This document shows, in pieces, positions 52,686 through 63,101 of a stretch of 64,000 bases of DNA (position 1 is its first letter; each line of letters opens with the position of its first letter). The notes under the pieces are model-generated. The model was not told where the DNA came from, did no database searches, and was given only the letters and a program-made list of their open reading frames with translations. The position numbers were made by a program, and so were the translations under genes. The DNA comes from Candidatus Rifleibacteriota bacterium (GTDB lineage Bacteria; Riflebacteria; Ozemobacteria; Ozemobacterales; Ozemobacteraceae). The stretch spans positions 8,196 through 72,195 of the forward strand of contig JAKQOH010000197.1 in NCBI GenBank assembly GCA_029565415.1, written 5' to 3'.

Positions 52686-55600
52686 TCAGGGAACGCTTCT
52701 CCGAGCCTTGAGCAGGCCGTCGAGAACCCCCAGGGCCTTGTCGAAATCGTAGGAACGGATGGCATCGGCCAGCTCGGGGAATCCCTGCGGAAACGCCGCG
52801 CGGAGGAGGCCATTCGTCTCGTCGATGAGACTGCACGCCATCGCGTCGGAATCCTCGAGCAGGCGCCGCAAGCGGTCGCATGTTTCGGTGAGGGCCGATT
52901 CATCCGCGGGTCCGACAGGCTCTGGCCGATCCCCCGGCTCCTCCCGGATCTTCTCCAGCTCTTTCTCCACACGGAAGAGTTCGGCCACGACGTCCTCGAG
53001 CAGCGCATCGATCGTTTCCGGCGCAGCCCCGGCCCCGCATGCCCGTTCCAGCTTCGCGGCACGATCCTGGACGCCGGATGCGCCGATATTGGCCGCGGTC
53101 CCCTTCAGCGTGTGGGCACAGCGGACAGCCGCCACCGAACCATCTTCCTTCCAGGCCTGGCAGAATTGTGTCCGGAACTGCCTGTTCGACTCCCGGAATC
53201 TCATCAATAATGATCGGTATACTTTGGCATTCCCCATGACCGTCGCGAGGCCGCGGCGCACATCGATTCCGGAAAGGGGCGGGAACCCCGTCTCGGACGA
53301 AGCCACCGCCGGAGCCGGCACGGCAACCCGGGTTCCGGGGGTGATCCATCGTGCCATCACGGCGAACATCGCCTGAACCATCAGCGGCTTGGCAATATGA
53401 TCGTTCATCCCCGCCGCCAGCACCTTTTCCCGGTCGCCGACCATGGCGTTGGCGGTCATGGCGATGATCGGGATCTCCCGGAATGCCGGCATCTTCCTGA
53501 TTTCCCGGGTTGCCTCATACCCGTCCATCACCGGCATCTGACAGTCCATCAGGATGCCGTCGAACCGGCCGTCCCTCGCCAGGATATCGAGGGCTTCGCG
53601 GCCCGTTCCGGCGACGACCGAACTCATTCCGGACTGACGAAGCAGCTCCACGGCAAGTTCCTGGTTCATCACGTTGTCTTCAACCAGCAGAATCCTGGCC
53701 CCGCCAAGCTTCGCCATATTGTTCGTGAGGGTTTCGCTCCAATCCTTCGACCGGGGCTCGACGGTCGCTGGGCGGCGCCCCATCAGCTCCCCAATCGAGT
53801 TCAGCAGGACCGAAGGCGTCACCGGCTTGCTCATGATCTTGAGGGCAGGAACCCCCACCCGCTCGGCATCCGTGCGAACGTCGTCCCGCCCGTAGGACGT
53901 CACCATGATCACGACCGGCGCCTTGTCGAGATGCGAGGTTCGGATCCGATGCGCGCACTCGACGCCGTTCATGCCGGGCATCATCCAATCCATCAGGATG
54001 AGATCATACGACCGTCGCTGTTCCGCCAGACGCTCGATCATCTCGATCGCGCGAAACCCGTTCTCGGCGGCATCGACGCGAAGATGCAGGCCGGAGGCGA
54101 TCGTCGACAGAATCTCCCGGGCGTTCGCATTGTCGTCCACGACGAGCACATGCAGCCCCGCCAGCTCATCAGCCGTGAAGGCGGTCCGGCGACGCTGGTT
54201 CGTCTGGGTTCCCATTCGCACGGTGAAATGGAACGTCGATCCCCTGCCCGGCTCGCTTTCCACCCAGATGCGGCCGCCCATCAGCTCGACGAAATGCTTG
54301 GAAATCGCCAGGCCAAGCCCGGATCCGCCGTATTTCCGCGTCGTCGAGACGTCGGCCTGGTTGAACGATTGGAACAGGTTCGCCTGCTGCTCCGGCGTCA
54401 TCCCGATCCCGGTATCCTTCACCCAGAAATGGAACTCCGCGGAAGTCTCGTCGATCGGCCTGGAATCAACGCCGATGATGATTTCCCCCCGCTCGGTGAA
54501 TTTCACGGCATTATTGCCGAGGTTGAGCAGCACCTGGCCCAGGCGCAGAGGGTCGCCCACGAGGCCGTTCGGGACATCCGGGCATGGCTTGAACAGGAAC
54601 TCGATCCCCTTCCCTTCCGCCTTCAGATCTATAAGACTTGCGATATTATCAAACACGTCGTCGAGCCAGAAGTCGGTTTTCTCGAGAGCGAGCTTTCCGG
54701 CCTCGATCTTCGAAAAATCGAGAATGTCGTTGATGATGCCCATCAGGTTCTCGGCGGCACGATGCACCTTCTCGATATAATTGCGCTGCTGGGCGTCCAG
54801 ATTGGTCTGCAGGGCGAGCCGCGACATGCCGAGGATTGCGTTCATCGGGGTCCGGATCTCGTGGGACATGTTGGCAAGAAAACTCGATTTTGCCCTGGTG
54901 GCCGACTCGGCCATCTCCTTGGCGGCTGACAGGGCCGACTCGACCTGCTTCTGCGGATCGAGATCCATGTGGATTCCCACCATCCGGCGCCCCTGGCCGT
55001 TTGCATCCCGCTCGACGCACCGGGCGATGTTGAGAATCCATTTCCAGGCACCGCTTTTGGTCTTCATGCGCAGCTCACAGCGGTATTCCGGAGTCTTCCC
55101 GGCCAGATGATCGCGGCCCATCTGCCAGACCCGCTCGAAATCATCCGGGTGGACAAGCGCTTCCCAGCGTTTCGAGCTTTTGCCGCTGAGCGCCTCGAGT
55201 TCACGCGAGGTATACCCGAGCATTTCCGCCCAGATCTCGTTGGTGATCATTTCCTCCGCATCGACCCGCCAGTCCCAGAGGCCCAGCCGGGCCCCCTGCA
55301 GCGCAAGATCGAGCCGTTCGCGGCTTTCGCTCAGATCCCGCTGCGCTATCACCTGATCGGTGACATCCTGGCTCACCCCAAACAAATCCGTCGGCTGGCC
55401 ATGGGCATTCTTCGTCAGGTATCCCAGGGCGTGTATCCAGATGATCCTGCCATCGACCGGGCGTTTGTAGGCGTAGACGATATCGAATTTCGGATAACGC
55501 CCCTCGATCACCCCGTGGAACATCTCTCGCGTTTTCCGGGCCAGCTCCGGATCGGCAGCTTCGAGATTGGCGAGCCATTCCCGTTCGAGATGGTACCGCA

Positions 55601-56597
55601 GCCCCGGCTTCGGGAAGTCACCATAGATTTTCACCACCTGCTCCGAAGCATTACAGTATCCCGAGCCATCCAGGGGAATGTGCCAGTATCCCGACTTCGT
55701 CAGCTCCATGGCATTGTCGGCAAGGAAGTTCGCCCTGGCAAGCCGTTCCCGCGCCTCGTTTCTATCCGTCAGGTCGCGCTGACTGGTGATGAGAACCGCT
55801 TTCCCATGAAGGAAGATCGGCACCAGCGTCACCTCGGTGGGAAACACCTCCCCGTTGAGGCGACGATGCAGCCAATCGAATCGTATCGTCCGGCGTGTTT
55901 CGAGCGCACGGCTGATATACCCCATGCCGGCCTCTGCCGACGTGCGCCCATCCGCCTGGAACTCCGGAGACATCGGGAAGAGATGAGCCTTCATCCCGAC
56001 AAGCTTCTCGGGAGATGCGAATCCGAACATGTTGGCGGCAGCCGGATTTGCCTGGACGATTCCTTCTTCCCGGGAAAGGATTTCCAGGGCGTCGTTGGAA
56101 TGCTCAAAAAAAGCCCGTTCCTTCTCTTCGGCCATCCTTCTCGCGCTGATGTCGCGGAATGACACGATCGCTCCGGCAACCTTCCCGGAATGGAAAATGG
56201 GGGAGGAGGAGTAGGTGACGGGGAACGCGACGCCATCCTTTCGCCAGAACACCTCGGTGTCACAATGGCAGGCCACCCCATCTTTCATAGACTTCTTTAT
56301 ATTACAATCGTCTTTTGAGCAGGGGGTGCCGTCCGGGCGGGAGTGATGGAACAGGTCGTGGCCGATTTTTCCCAGCACCTCGTCGAGACTGGCATACCCG
56401 ATCAGGCGCAGGCCGGCAGGATTGACGAACGTGATGGCGCCCTCTTCATCGATGATGCAAAATCCTTCGGCCGTATGCTCGAGCAGGAGGCGGATCCGCT
56501 CCTCGCTCTTGCGGAGCTCTTCCTTCCCGGATTTCACCGGTTCTTCCGGGGTGCCTGCATCCTGTTTCGGAATATCGGAAACACAAGAATCGTTCAT
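52686..56597 (-). CDS. Large hybrid kinase: multiple PAS-HisKA-HATPase-REC-REC-Hpt
   Basis: A 1303-residue soluble kinase with a BarA-like relay. Four PAS or PAC domains (about residues 25-560) are followed by HisKA with H579 in [15 protein letters not shown], HATPase ([17 protein letters not shown]), receiver 1 (LMDWMMPG), receiver 2 (LMDCQMPV) and an Hpt domain with H1162 in [12 protein letters not shown]. The phosphate can pass His-Asp-His. The first PAS contains several cysteines (near SKDDCNI and ACHCD) that may bind a redox cofactor. It converges on the RsbW-like gene with a 1-bp gap. AGAGG precedes the ATG. Confidence 0.93.
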   Translation of the reverse strand: MNDSCVSDIPKQDAGTPEEPVKSGKEELRKSEERIRLLLEHTAEGFCIIDEEGAITFVNPAGLRLIGYASLDEVLGKIGHDLFHHSRPDGTPCSKDDCNIKKSMKDGVACHCDTEVFWRKDGVAFPVTYSSSPIFHSGKVAGAIVSFRDISARRMAEEKERAFFEHSNDALEILSREEGIVQANPAAANMFGFASPEKLVGMKAHLFPMSPEFQADGRTSAEAGMGYISRALETRRTIRFDWLHRRLNGEVFPTEVTLVPIFLHGKAVLITSQRDLTDRNEARERLARANFLADNAMELTKSGYWHIPLDGSGYCNASEQVVKIYGDFPKPGLRYHLEREWLANLEAADPELARKTREMFHGVIEGRYPKFDIVYAYKRPVDGRIIWIHALGYLTKNAHGQPTDLFGVSQDVTDQVIAQRDLSESRERLDLALQGARLGLWDWRVDAEEMITNEIWAEMLGYTSRELEALSGKSSKRWEALVHPDDFERVWQMGRDHLAGKTPEYRCELRMKTKSGAWKWILNIARCVERDANGQGRRMVGIHMDLDPQKQVESALSAAKEMAESATRAKSSFLANMSHEIRTPMNAILGMSRLALQTNLDAQQRNYIEKVHRAAENLMGIINDILDFSKIEAGKLALEKTDFWLDDVFDNIASLIDLKAEGKGIEFLFKPCPDVPNGLVGDPLRLGQVLLNLGNNAVKFTERGEIIIGVDSRPIDETSAEFHFWVKDTGIGMTPEQQANLFQSFNQADVSTTRKYGGSGLGLAISKHFVELMGGRIWVESEPGRGSTFHFTVRMGTQTNQRRRTAFTADELAGLHVLVVDDNANAREILSTIASGLHLRVDAAENGFRAIEMIERLAEQRRSYDLILMDWMMPGMNGVECAHRIRTSHLDKAPVVIMVTSYGRDDVRTDAERVGVPALKIMSKPVTPSVLLNSIGELMGRRPATVEPRSKDWSETLTNNMAKLGGARILLVEDNVMNQELAVELLRQSGMSSVVAGTGREALDILARDGRFDGILMDCQMPVMDGYEATREIRKMPAFREIPIIAMTANAMVGDREKVLAAGMNDHIAKPLMVQAMFAVMARWITPGTRVAVPAPAVASSETGFPPLSGIDVRRGLATVMGNAKVYRSLLMRFRESNRQFRTQFCQAWKEDGSVAAVRCAHTLKGTAANIGASGVQDRAAKLERACGAGAAPETIDALLEDVVAELFRVEKELEKIREEPGDRPEPVGPADESALTETCDRLRRLLEDSDAMACSLIDETNGLLRAAFPQGFPELADAIRSYDFDKALGVLDGLLKARRSVP

Positions 56598-56720
56598 TGT
56601 ATATATCCTCTGTCACGACTGGCATGGAGCTGCCGGCGGCTCATCTGTGGAGCCCATCTTCATGGTATCCCTCCCGGGGCCGCCGTGCAAGAACACGGAT
56701 GGATTGGAAGCATCCCGAGC

Positions 56721-56750
56721 TTGCAGGTTCAAGAGGGTTGCGGGTATGGT
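56721..56750 (+). promoter_or_regulatory. Promoter of the TupA-like gene
   Basis: TTGCAG (56721-56726) and TATGGT (56745-56750) are 18 bp apart. The transcript would start near 56757, leaving a short leader with GAAGGAG before the ATG. Confidence 0.5.
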
Positions 56751-56785
56751 ATCTGCTGTACGACTTCATTTCCGAAGGAGAAACC

Positions 56786-57634
56786 ATGCGGCACATCCGT
56801 CTTTCGTTCGTTCTTCTGACCCTCGCCATCAGCCTGATCGCCTGCGGCAGCGTGTTTGCGGCCGAGGCCCCTGCCGTTCCCGTTCGCGCCAGCGGGACGA
56901 TCATCCTGGCCACGACGACCTCGACCCAGGCCACCGGCCTGCTCGACGTGCTGCTCGCCGCCTACGCGAAGGATTCCGGCATCACGGTCAAGGCTGTCGC
57001 GGTCGGCACCGGTCGCGCCCTCGAACTCGCGAAGAACGGCGATGCCGACGTGGTGATGGTTCACGCCAGGTCGCTGGAAGACGCGTTCGTCGCGGATGGC
57101 TTCGGCGTTCATGCATACGATTTGATGTATAACGATTTCGTCATCGTCGGCCCCGCATCCGACGCAGCTCTCGTCAAAGGTGCTCCCGCCGCTTCCTCCG
57201 CTTTCGCCCGCATCGCCAGCGGCTCCACGCGGTTCATCTCCCGTGCCGACAAGTCCGGCACGCACGAGCGGGAGCTGGGCATCTGGAACTCCGTCGGCAT
57301 CAAACCCTCCGGCACCTGGTATGTCGAGGCAGGGCAGGGAATGGCCGAGACGCTCAAGATGGCCGACGAAATGCAGGGCTACACGCTGACGGATCGGGCC
57401 ACCTGGCTCTCGATGCGCAGCAAGCTGAACCTGGCCGTCGTCTACGAAAAGCCCGAGGAGCTCAAGAACCCCTACGGCGTGATCGCCGTGAACGCCGCGA
57501 AGGTTCCCCAGGCGAAAACCGACCTGGCCGTCGCCTTCATCGACTGGCTCGTCGGCCCCAAAGGCCAGGAGATCATCAAGGGGTTCAAGATCGACGGCAG
57601 CGAGATCTTCCATCTCTCGGTCGGGAAGCGGTGA
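56786..57634 (+). CDS. TupA-like tungstate/molybdate-binding protein
   Basis: A 282-residue exported binding protein (signal peptide 1-25, FAAE). The N-terminal ILATTTSTQATGLLDVLL with two Thr-Ser-rich turns is the TupA oxyanion-binding signature, and SRADKSGTHERELGIW is a second family motif. It should bind tungstate or molybdate in the periplasm. No TupB/TupC permease or ATPase is adjacent, so it either pairs with distant genes or acts as an oxyanion sensor for its neighbours. The ATG at 56786 has GAAGGAG upstream. Confidence 0.85.
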   Translation: MRHIRLSFVLLTLAISLIACGSVFAAEAPAVPVRASGTIILATTTSTQATGLLDVLLAAYAKDSGITVKAVAVGTGRALELAKNGDADVVMVHARSLEDAFVADGFGVHAYDLMYNDFVIVGPASDAALVKGAPAASSAFARIASGSTRFISRADKSGTHERELGIWNSVGIKPSGTWYVEAGQGMAETLKMADEMQGYTLTDRATWLSMRSKLNLAVVYEKPEELKNPYGVIAVNAAKVPQAKTDLAVAFIDWLVGPKGQEIIKGFKIDGSEIFHLSVGKR

Positions 57635-57640
57635 CCGGCG

Positions 57641-58423
57641 ATGAACGCCCGATCCCTGCGCGGCCTGTTCCTGATCCTCGCCCTCATCGTCCTCGTCCCG
57701 TGCGCGTTCGCCGCCGATCCGGCAACGGCGAGCGGCTCGAACACGATCACGATCGTGAACGGCACGGCGACGACGGTGCTCACCCTCGCCGAGCTGCAGA
57801 AACTCCCGGTCGAGACGGTCTCCGGATACGAGCCCGTCGGCACGAAGAAGGGGCCGCTCGGGAAGCATGATTGGGCCGGCGCCGACCTGCGCGCTCCGCT
57901 GCTCTCCGCCGCACCGGGACTGGACAACCCCGAAGCAGCGCAGAAGCGGATCGTCGTGAAGAGCATCGACGGCTGGACCGTCTCGTTCCGCGCCGGCGAG
58001 CTGTTCGGCGACTTCTCCGGCGGCCGGGCGCTGTATGCCGTCAAGGGGTGCAACGAGTGCCACGGTGCCGATGGCGAGGGAAGCGCCCCGCCCGGGAAGA
58101 AGGCCGCCCCGGCCCTCGTGAACCGCTCCCTGCCCGCCCCTCTCATCGGCGCCCTGCTCCGCGCCAACCATGGGGACGTGAAGTTTTACGGCCCCGAGCG
58201 GGTGAGCGAGGACGAGATCGCCCAGATCACCGCCTGGTTGAACGCCCCCGACACCGCAACCGGCAGTTTCCGCATCGACCCCGCGAAGAACCGCATCCTG
58301 CTCGCCTGGCAGCGGGACGGCCAGCCCCTCTCCCCGGCCGACGGCCTCATCCAGCTCGTGGTCGAGCATGACCAGTTCGCCGGCCGCTTCTCCCACTGGG
58401 TCGACCGCATCGAGATCGAGTGA
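57641..58423 (+). CDS. Molybdopterin-type (SUOX-like) domain with inserted cytochrome c
   Basis: A 260-residue exported protein. Residues 35-130 and 205-260 together resemble the oxidoreductase molybdopterin-binding (sulfite-oxidase-like) fold: TLAELQKLP, a W-x-G-x-x-L-like WAGADLRAPLLSAAPG, VVKSIDGWTV, and an end VDRIEI. Between them (about 135-203) a c-type heme domain is inserted, with CNECH at 137-141. No cofactor-ligand cysteine is visible in the outer fold. It may pass electrons from a bound cofactor to the heme, or use the fold for structure only. It begins 6 nt after the TupA gene. Confidence 0.72.
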   Translation: MNARSLRGLFLILALIVLVPCAFAADPATASGSNTITIVNGTATTVLTLAELQKLPVETVSGYEPVGTKKGPLGKHDWAGADLRAPLLSAAPGLDNPEAAQKRIVVKSIDGWTVSFRAGELFGDFSGGRALYAVKGCNECHGADGEGSAPPGKKAAPALVNRSLPAPLIGALLRANHGDVKFYGPERVSEDEIAQITAWLNAPDTATGSFRIDPAKNRILLAWQRDGQPLSPADGLIQLVVEHDQFAGRFSHWVDRIEIE

Positions 58424-60366
58424 GCTCCATCACACCGACCTCGCCCGGAAGCGGAGAAGAGGTCACCCGGGCCCGGCTCGAAGCACTTCTGGGGCGGAAG
58501 CGGCTGCTGTCGTGGATTGCGGCGGCAGCCGCGGTCCTGCTCGTCGTTGCCGGGATTCCCGACCTCGGTGCCGGGTTCGACCGGGCGGCGCTTGATCTGG
58601 TCACGCGGCTCGCCACGCCCTGGCGGGCACCGCATCCCGACCTGGTCATCGTCGGAATCGACACCGAGACGCTGGCCGCCGTGACCGACCGGTGGCCCTG
58701 GCCCCGGGACCGGTATGCGCGGCTTCTCGCGGCCGTCGGCGCGGCGGGACCGCGTGCGATCGTGTTCGACATCCTGCTGCAGCACCTCGAACCGGCCGAC
58801 GGCGGGGCCGGCGATCGGGCGCTGGCCGAGACGCTGCGCCGGTTGGGGAATGTCCATCTCATTTCTCTGCTCGAGCGGCAGGAGACCGAGTTCGGCCGAC
58901 AGAAACGGCACTTCCGCAGCGCCCCTCTCTTCCGCCAGGCCGCGGCCGGCGAGGGGTTCGTCTGGGCCTGGGTCGATCCCGACGGCATCGTCCGTTCCTT
59001 CGTGCTCCGCGATGGACAGATGGAGCTGAACAGTTGCGCGTTGTCCATGGCCCGTCTCCTGGGCTCGGAGCCTTCCCCCCTGCCCCCCCCCGACGAGGAA
59101 GGCCGCTCCCGCGGCCTGATCGCCTTCGCCGGCCGCGGTGGGGCCGTTCCCACGCTCTCGGCACGGGATTTTCTCGAAGGACGCATCCCGGCCGGGGCAC
59201 TCACCGGGAAAACCGTGTTTCTGGGCGTCACGGCGCCGATCCTCCACGATTTCCACCGAACCTGCCATGGACTGATGGCGGGCACGCGCCTGCTGTCCGC
59301 CTGTACCGACACCCTGGTGCAACGGCGCCTGATCGTCCAGCACGAGGGGCGCGGCTGGCGGCTGGTGCTGGTCCTTCTCGGCTTCCTGGCCGGTGCCGGC
59401 CTCGTCCGGGCCCGCCCCAACCGGCCCTGGTCGGCCCTCACCGCCGGAACGGCCCTCGGCGGCCTCGGCTGGGCGCTCGCATTGTTCGCCGCCGGCCACG
59501 CCCTGCCGCCGTTTCCCCTGCTGGCCGGGCTTCTGGTGGCCGGGCTGTCGGGCATCGCCCTGGTACGCCTCGTGCAGCTCCTCTCGCTGCAAACCCTTCA
59601 GGCCGAAGCGGCCGCGGCAGGACAGGTCCAGCGCCAGCTCTTTCCCCCGCCCATCTGGAATAGCGAAGAGTATACAAGCTACGGCTGCTGCCAGCCATGC
59701 AGCGCGGCCGGCGGTGATTACTTCGACGTGCTCCCCGTCGGCGAGGAGGAGACGGTGTTTCTGGTCAACGACGTCGCCGGCCACGGGATCGGAGCGGCGA
59801 TGGTCGCCTCGATACTCAAGGCGTCGATCACCCTGCAGCAAGACCGGGAATCGTTTTCCCTCGACCAGGCGGTGGACCGGCTGAACGCGCTGCTGTTCCG
59901 CCTGTTCCGGGGCCGGAAGATGGTGACCGGCGTCTTCTGCCGGCTCGAACATCGGGCGCACCGGCTCACCCTGATATCGGCCGGGCATGTCGCGAGCATG
60001 ATCGTCCGCGCCGGGGGCACGGTCGAGGAGATCGGGAAACCCGGGCTGCCTCTCGGTGTGCGGGCAGCCACGCGTGTCATACCGGTCGAAATGGAATTCT
60101 TTCCCGGAGACACCCTGGTGTTGTATACTGATGGGGTGGTCGAAATGATCGACCGCCAGGGGGCCCCTCTGGGGTACCCTGCATGGAAGGATCTGCTTGC
60201 TGCCCGGGCGCCTCTCGTTCCGAATGCCGAGACGGTCGGGGAGCTGTTGGGAAAGGTGCGGGCGCACGGCCAGGGACTTGAGCCGGGTGACGACGTGACG
60301 CTGCTTCTGCTCCATCGGCGAGCCGCCGCGACCGCACAAGAGAAGGATGGACGACCGGAGGAATGA
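58420..60366 (+). CDS. CHASE2-SpoIIE serine phosphatase
   Basis: A 648-residue membrane protein. An N-terminal helix is followed by an extracytoplasmic CHASE2 domain (about 65-290, PDLVIVGIDTETL and WPWPRDRYA), three helices, and a PP2C-type SpoIIE domain (from about 400) with GGDYFDV, DVAGHGIGAAMV and YTDGVVE metal-binding motifs. It would dephosphorylate an anti-anti-sigma factor on sensing an outside signal. The GTG at 58420 overlaps the previous stop. The RsbW-like ATPase at 52202 is a candidate partner. Confidence 0.92.
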   Translation: MSSITPTSPGSGEEVTRARLEALLGRKRLLSWIAAAAAVLLVVAGIPDLGAGFDRAALDLVTRLATPWRAPHPDLVIVGIDTETLAAVTDRWPWPRDRYARLLAAVGAAGPRAIVFDILLQHLEPADGGAGDRALAETLRRLGNVHLISLLERQETEFGRQKRHFRSAPLFRQAAAGEGFVWAWVDPDGIVRSFVLRDGQMELNSCALSMARLLGSEPSPLPPPDEEGRSRGLIAFAGRGGAVPTLSARDFLEGRIPAGALTGKTVFLGVTAPILHDFHRTCHGLMAGTRLLSACTDTLVQRRLIVQHEGRGWRLVLVLLGFLAGAGLVRARPNRPWSALTAGTALGGLGWALALFAAGHALPPFPLLAGLLVAGLSGIALVRLVQLLSLQTLQAEAAAAGQVQRQLFPPPIWNSEEYTSYGCCQPCSAAGGDYFDVLPVGEEETVFLVNDVAGHGIGAAMVASILKASITLQQDRESFSLDQAVDRLNALLFRLFRGRKMVTGVFCRLEHRAHRLTLISAGHVASMIVRAGGTVEEIGKPGLPLGVRAATRVIPVEMEFFPGDTLVLYTDGVVEMIDRQGAPLGYPAWKDLLAARAPLVPNAETVGELLGKVRAHGQGLEPGDDVTLLLLHRRAAATAQEKDGRPEE

Positions 60367-60367
60367 G

Positions 60368-61045
60368 ATGATCGGACACGAGCCAGCACGTCGCAATATC
60401 CTTTTGCATACCTATCATAATGCATTTAGATTTTCTCGTATGTTTCTTGTTCTTTCCCTCCTGGCATCGGCCCTGATCGCTGCGGGGTGCGGCGGAAGCG
60501 GCGGGGGCACCCCCGTTGCATCACTGAAAGCCCTCCAGGGCAAGGTCGAAATCCGTCTGGCCGGCTCGACGGCGTTCGCCGCCGTTACCGCCGATCAGCA
60601 GCTTGCCGTCGGCAGCGCCATCCGGACGGGAGAGGACGGCCAGGCCCTGATCCGGTATGCCGATGGAACCGACGTCGCCCTTCAGCCCGAAACCTTTTTC
60701 GAGATCAAAGCACAGACCGCCCTCGGCCGCCAGGAAACGGGTTCGGCGCGGTATCGCGTCACGCCCCAGCAGAACTCCGTCGGCGTCGAGACCCCGCACG
60801 GCGTCACCGCCGTCCTGGGCACGGTGTTCCGCCTCGATGTCACGGCCCAGCAGACCGTGGTGACCCTGCAGGAAGGCAAGGTGCGCTTCACCGCCGCCGC
60901 CGGCGGCTCGGTCGAGTTGACACCGGGACAGCAGGTGACTACCGCTGCCGGAGCCGCTCCGGGCAAGCCCACCGAACTCGATCCCTTCACGCTGGAATCC
61001 CTGTTCAACCCTGGAAGTAAAGCACCTGCTATCAATCAGCGCTGA
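60368..61045 (+). CDS. FecR-domain lipoprotein
   Basis: A 225-residue protein. GGAGGAATGAG sits just before the ATG at 60368, giving a long charged leader before the hydrophobic signal; an ATG at 60440 would give a more ordinary signal peptide but has no ribosome-binding site. A lipobox-like LIAAGC precedes a Gly-rich spacer. The FecR domain is in residues 55-200 (VGSAIRTGEDGQALIRYADGT, TPHGVTAVLGTVFRLDV). FecR proteins regulate or scaffold in the envelope; here it lies between a SpoIIE phosphatase and pseudopilin genes. Confidence 0.85.
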   Translation: MIGHEPARRNILLHTYHNAFRFSRMFLVLSLLASALIAAGCGGSGGGTPVASLKALQGKVEIRLAGSTAFAAVTADQQLAVGSAIRTGEDGQALIRYADGTDVALQPETFFEIKAQTALGRQETGSARYRVTPQQNSVGVETPHGVTAVLGTVFRLDVTAQQTVVTLQEGKVRFTAAAGGSVELTPGQQVTTAAGAAPGKPTELDPFTLESLFNPGSKAPAINQR

Positions 61046-61066
61046 CATCCATCCGGGAGGATACGC

Positions 61067-62536
61067 ATGATCGCCTCCGGCACGAACTCCCGCCGTCGCG
61101 GGGTGGCTCTCCCCATCGCGTTCCTGGCCCTCATCCTGGTGATCGGCATGGTCACCTCGATCTCGACCATGAACCAGGGGCTCAAGAGCCAGGTGTTCCA
61201 TTCCAGCAACAATCAGTGGTCGTTTCTGCTGGCCTACTCGGCCATGTCCAGACTTCTGGCAAAGATCCATGCCGGCGCCTGGGCCCAGCGCCCCTTCGCC
61301 ACCGCCCCATACCGGGAAACCGGGGTGCCGCTGCAAGGGGGCACCTACGATCTGTTCGTCGAGAACACTCCCGGTCACCCGTTCCAGGCCGACATCTACG
61401 TCAAGACCTCGCTGGCCGGCGCATCGCGCCTGTATTTCTGGCGCATCACCTTCAACGACGATCTGCTCGACGTCTCGAACCGGATCATCGTCGAGTTTTT
61501 CAAGGCGGGCGAGTCGGGTGACTTCCCTGCAGCCGCGGGTCCCTCGCGCTTTTCCCGGACCGTCGACGATCTGCTGGCCGAGCGCGCTGCGAACCAGAAG
61601 AAATCCGACGAGATGGCCGTGACGCTGGACCCGGTGACGACGGCGAAACAGGCGCTGGAACAGCTCGGGGGCCGGGCACCGACCCCCTTCACGAAGACGT
61701 ATCCGTCGAATCCCGGGGACACCCCTTACCCCAACAGGCCGGCGCCCACCTTCCCCGTCGTTCCTCCGCCCACCAACGGCGAGGTGCCCACCAGTCCCGG
61801 CCCCGGCCCTTCGACCCCGCTTCCGGTTGATCCGTCGTTCCCGACGATGCCCGCTGCCCCCATCCCCACCGACGCGTCGATGTTCGATCTGAACAAGCAG
61901 GTCAAGACGATCACGGATGCGGCGAAGCTCGCGAACGAGAAATACAACACCGGCAAGGACGTTGCCGATGAGGGAACGGGAGGCAACTGGGCAGAGGCCA
62001 ATCCGATCCTGAACGAAGCCGAGGAAGCGCGCTACAAAGCCATGGCCGGCATGAACGAGCTGGTGTCGCTGGCCAGTTCCAACCTTCTGAACGCGCCCAG
62101 CGCAGAAGCGGCACGCGCGACCGAGGAGATGGTCTCCTCCACGATGGTCACGGCCTATCAGGATATCGTCGGGGGCGTTTCCCGGGCCTTCGAGGATTTC
62201 GGCAAGAGCAAGGAGATCACAGCAGGACTGACGAACTCAGCCGCCGCCCAGGAGCTCCTCGATGGCTGGGTCGGGACGCTGGACGGCCTCACCAAGTCCC
62301 AGCAGGCCACGAACGATCTGATGGACAAGATCGACACGTTTTCCAAAACCCCCGAGGTCGCCACGGCGCAGGCCGAGGCGGAAAAGGCTCTCCAGGCCGT
62401 GGTGGACTCGGTGAAACAGGCCATCGAGGACGCCAAGGCGAAGCTCGCGGAGTTGAAAGCCAAGGAAGAGGCTGAAAAAAAAGCCCAGGAAGAGGCCGAA
62501 GCTGCAGCGAACGGCGGCACACAGGGGGGAAGCTGA
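61067..62536 (+). CDS. PilX-like pseudopilus-assembly protein with Pro-rich linker
   Basis: A 489-residue protein with one N-terminal helix (GVALPIAFLALILVIGMV) after a short basic leader, as in minor-pilin or PilX-type proteins, but with no clear Glu5. A globular domain (about 45-165) is followed by a proline-rich linker (about 205-270) and a long helical region ending in an Ala/Glu/Lys coiled coil. It probably belongs to the pseudopilus tip or scaffold. GGGAGGATACGC lies before the ATG. Confidence 0.78.
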   Translation: MIASGTNSRRRGVALPIAFLALILVIGMVTSISTMNQGLKSQVFHSSNNQWSFLLAYSAMSRLLAKIHAGAWAQRPFATAPYRETGVPLQGGTYDLFVENTPGHPFQADIYVKTSLAGASRLYFWRITFNDDLLDVSNRIIVEFFKAGESGDFPAAAGPSRFSRTVDDLLAERAANQKKSDEMAVTLDPVTTAKQALEQLGGRAPTPFTKTYPSNPGDTPYPNRPAPTFPVVPPPTNGEVPTSPGPGPSTPLPVDPSFPTMPAAPIPTDASMFDLNKQVKTITDAAKLANEKYNTGKDVADEGTGGNWAEANPILNEAEEARYKAMAGMNELVSLASSNLLNAPSAEAARATEEMVSSTMVTAYQDIVGGVSRAFEDFGKSKEITAGLTNSAAAQELLDGWVGTLDGLTKSQQATNDLMDKIDTFSKTPEVATAQAEAEKALQAVVDSVKQAIEDAKAKLAELKAKEEAEKKAQEEAEAAANGGTQGGS

Positions 62537-62540
62537 CGTG

Positions 62541-63101
62541 ATGAACGAGTTCTCCGCTTCTCGCCAGCGTCGCGACCTGTGGATCCGTGCCGGCGTGACG
62601 ATGATCGAGCTGCTGGTCGTGATCGGCATCGTCGTGTCGGTATCGACGATCGGCATGCGGTTCATGCAGTCGGTCGGCAAGTCGCAGAAAGCGATGTCGG
62701 CCCAGACGAACTTGCAGATGGAGGCCCGGCGCGCGTTCGACAAGGCCGTCGAGCAGGTCCGGGAGGGGACGGAACTGGTCCGGCCGTATACCGGCGAAAC
62801 GCTTCCCTTCCTGATCTTCAAGGACATCGTGAACCGCACGACCATCCTGTATCTCGAGCCGAACAATCCCGCATCGGAGAAGCTGAACCGGCGCGTCTAC
62901 AAGCTCGTTTCGTATCGCACGAATTATACTGGCTCATATGATTCCAGGAACGAGAAGGTGCTTCTCGACGCGGTTCGCGGCATGACCTTCACGAGCCTTT
63001 CGCCCAACGGCGTCCAGGTCAACGCAGCGGTCATCCACGAGCAGGACGAGTTCCAGTTCCTGGCTCACATCGGCCTGATGAACCTGGGAGGGCTCGAATG
63101 A
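62541..63101 (+). CDS. Type IV prepilin-like minor pseudopilin
   Basis: A 186-residue protein with the prepilin cleavage motif AGVTMIELLVVIGI: the leader is cut after Gly and Glu sits at +5. A small globular domain follows, with aromatic strands and an NYTGSYDSRNEK turn. An alternative GTG at 62538 would add one residue. It overlaps the next pseudopilin gene by 4 bp (ATGA). Part of a type II secretion-like or type IV pilus operon. Confidence 0.88.
   Translation: MNEFSASRQRRDLWIRAGVTMIELLVVIGIVVSVSTIGMRFMQSVGKSQKAMSAQTNLQMEARRAFDKAVEQVREGTELVRPYTGETLPFLIFKDIVNRTTILYLEPNNPASEKLNRRVYKLVSYRTNYTGSYDSRNEKVLLDAVRGMTFTSLSPNGVQVNAAVIHEQDEFQFLAHIGLMNLGGLE

Noticed and set aside
56597..56785. Possible molybdenum-cofactor-type riboswitch before the TupA-like gene
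   Set aside because: Some short hairpins exist, but I could not match the conserved core, and a promoter at 56721-56750 would leave only a short leader.
58186..60396. A 736-codon minus-strand open frame over the CHASE2-SpoIIE gene
   Set aside because: No family motif and composition typical of antisense in high-GC DNA; the plus-strand protein is clear.
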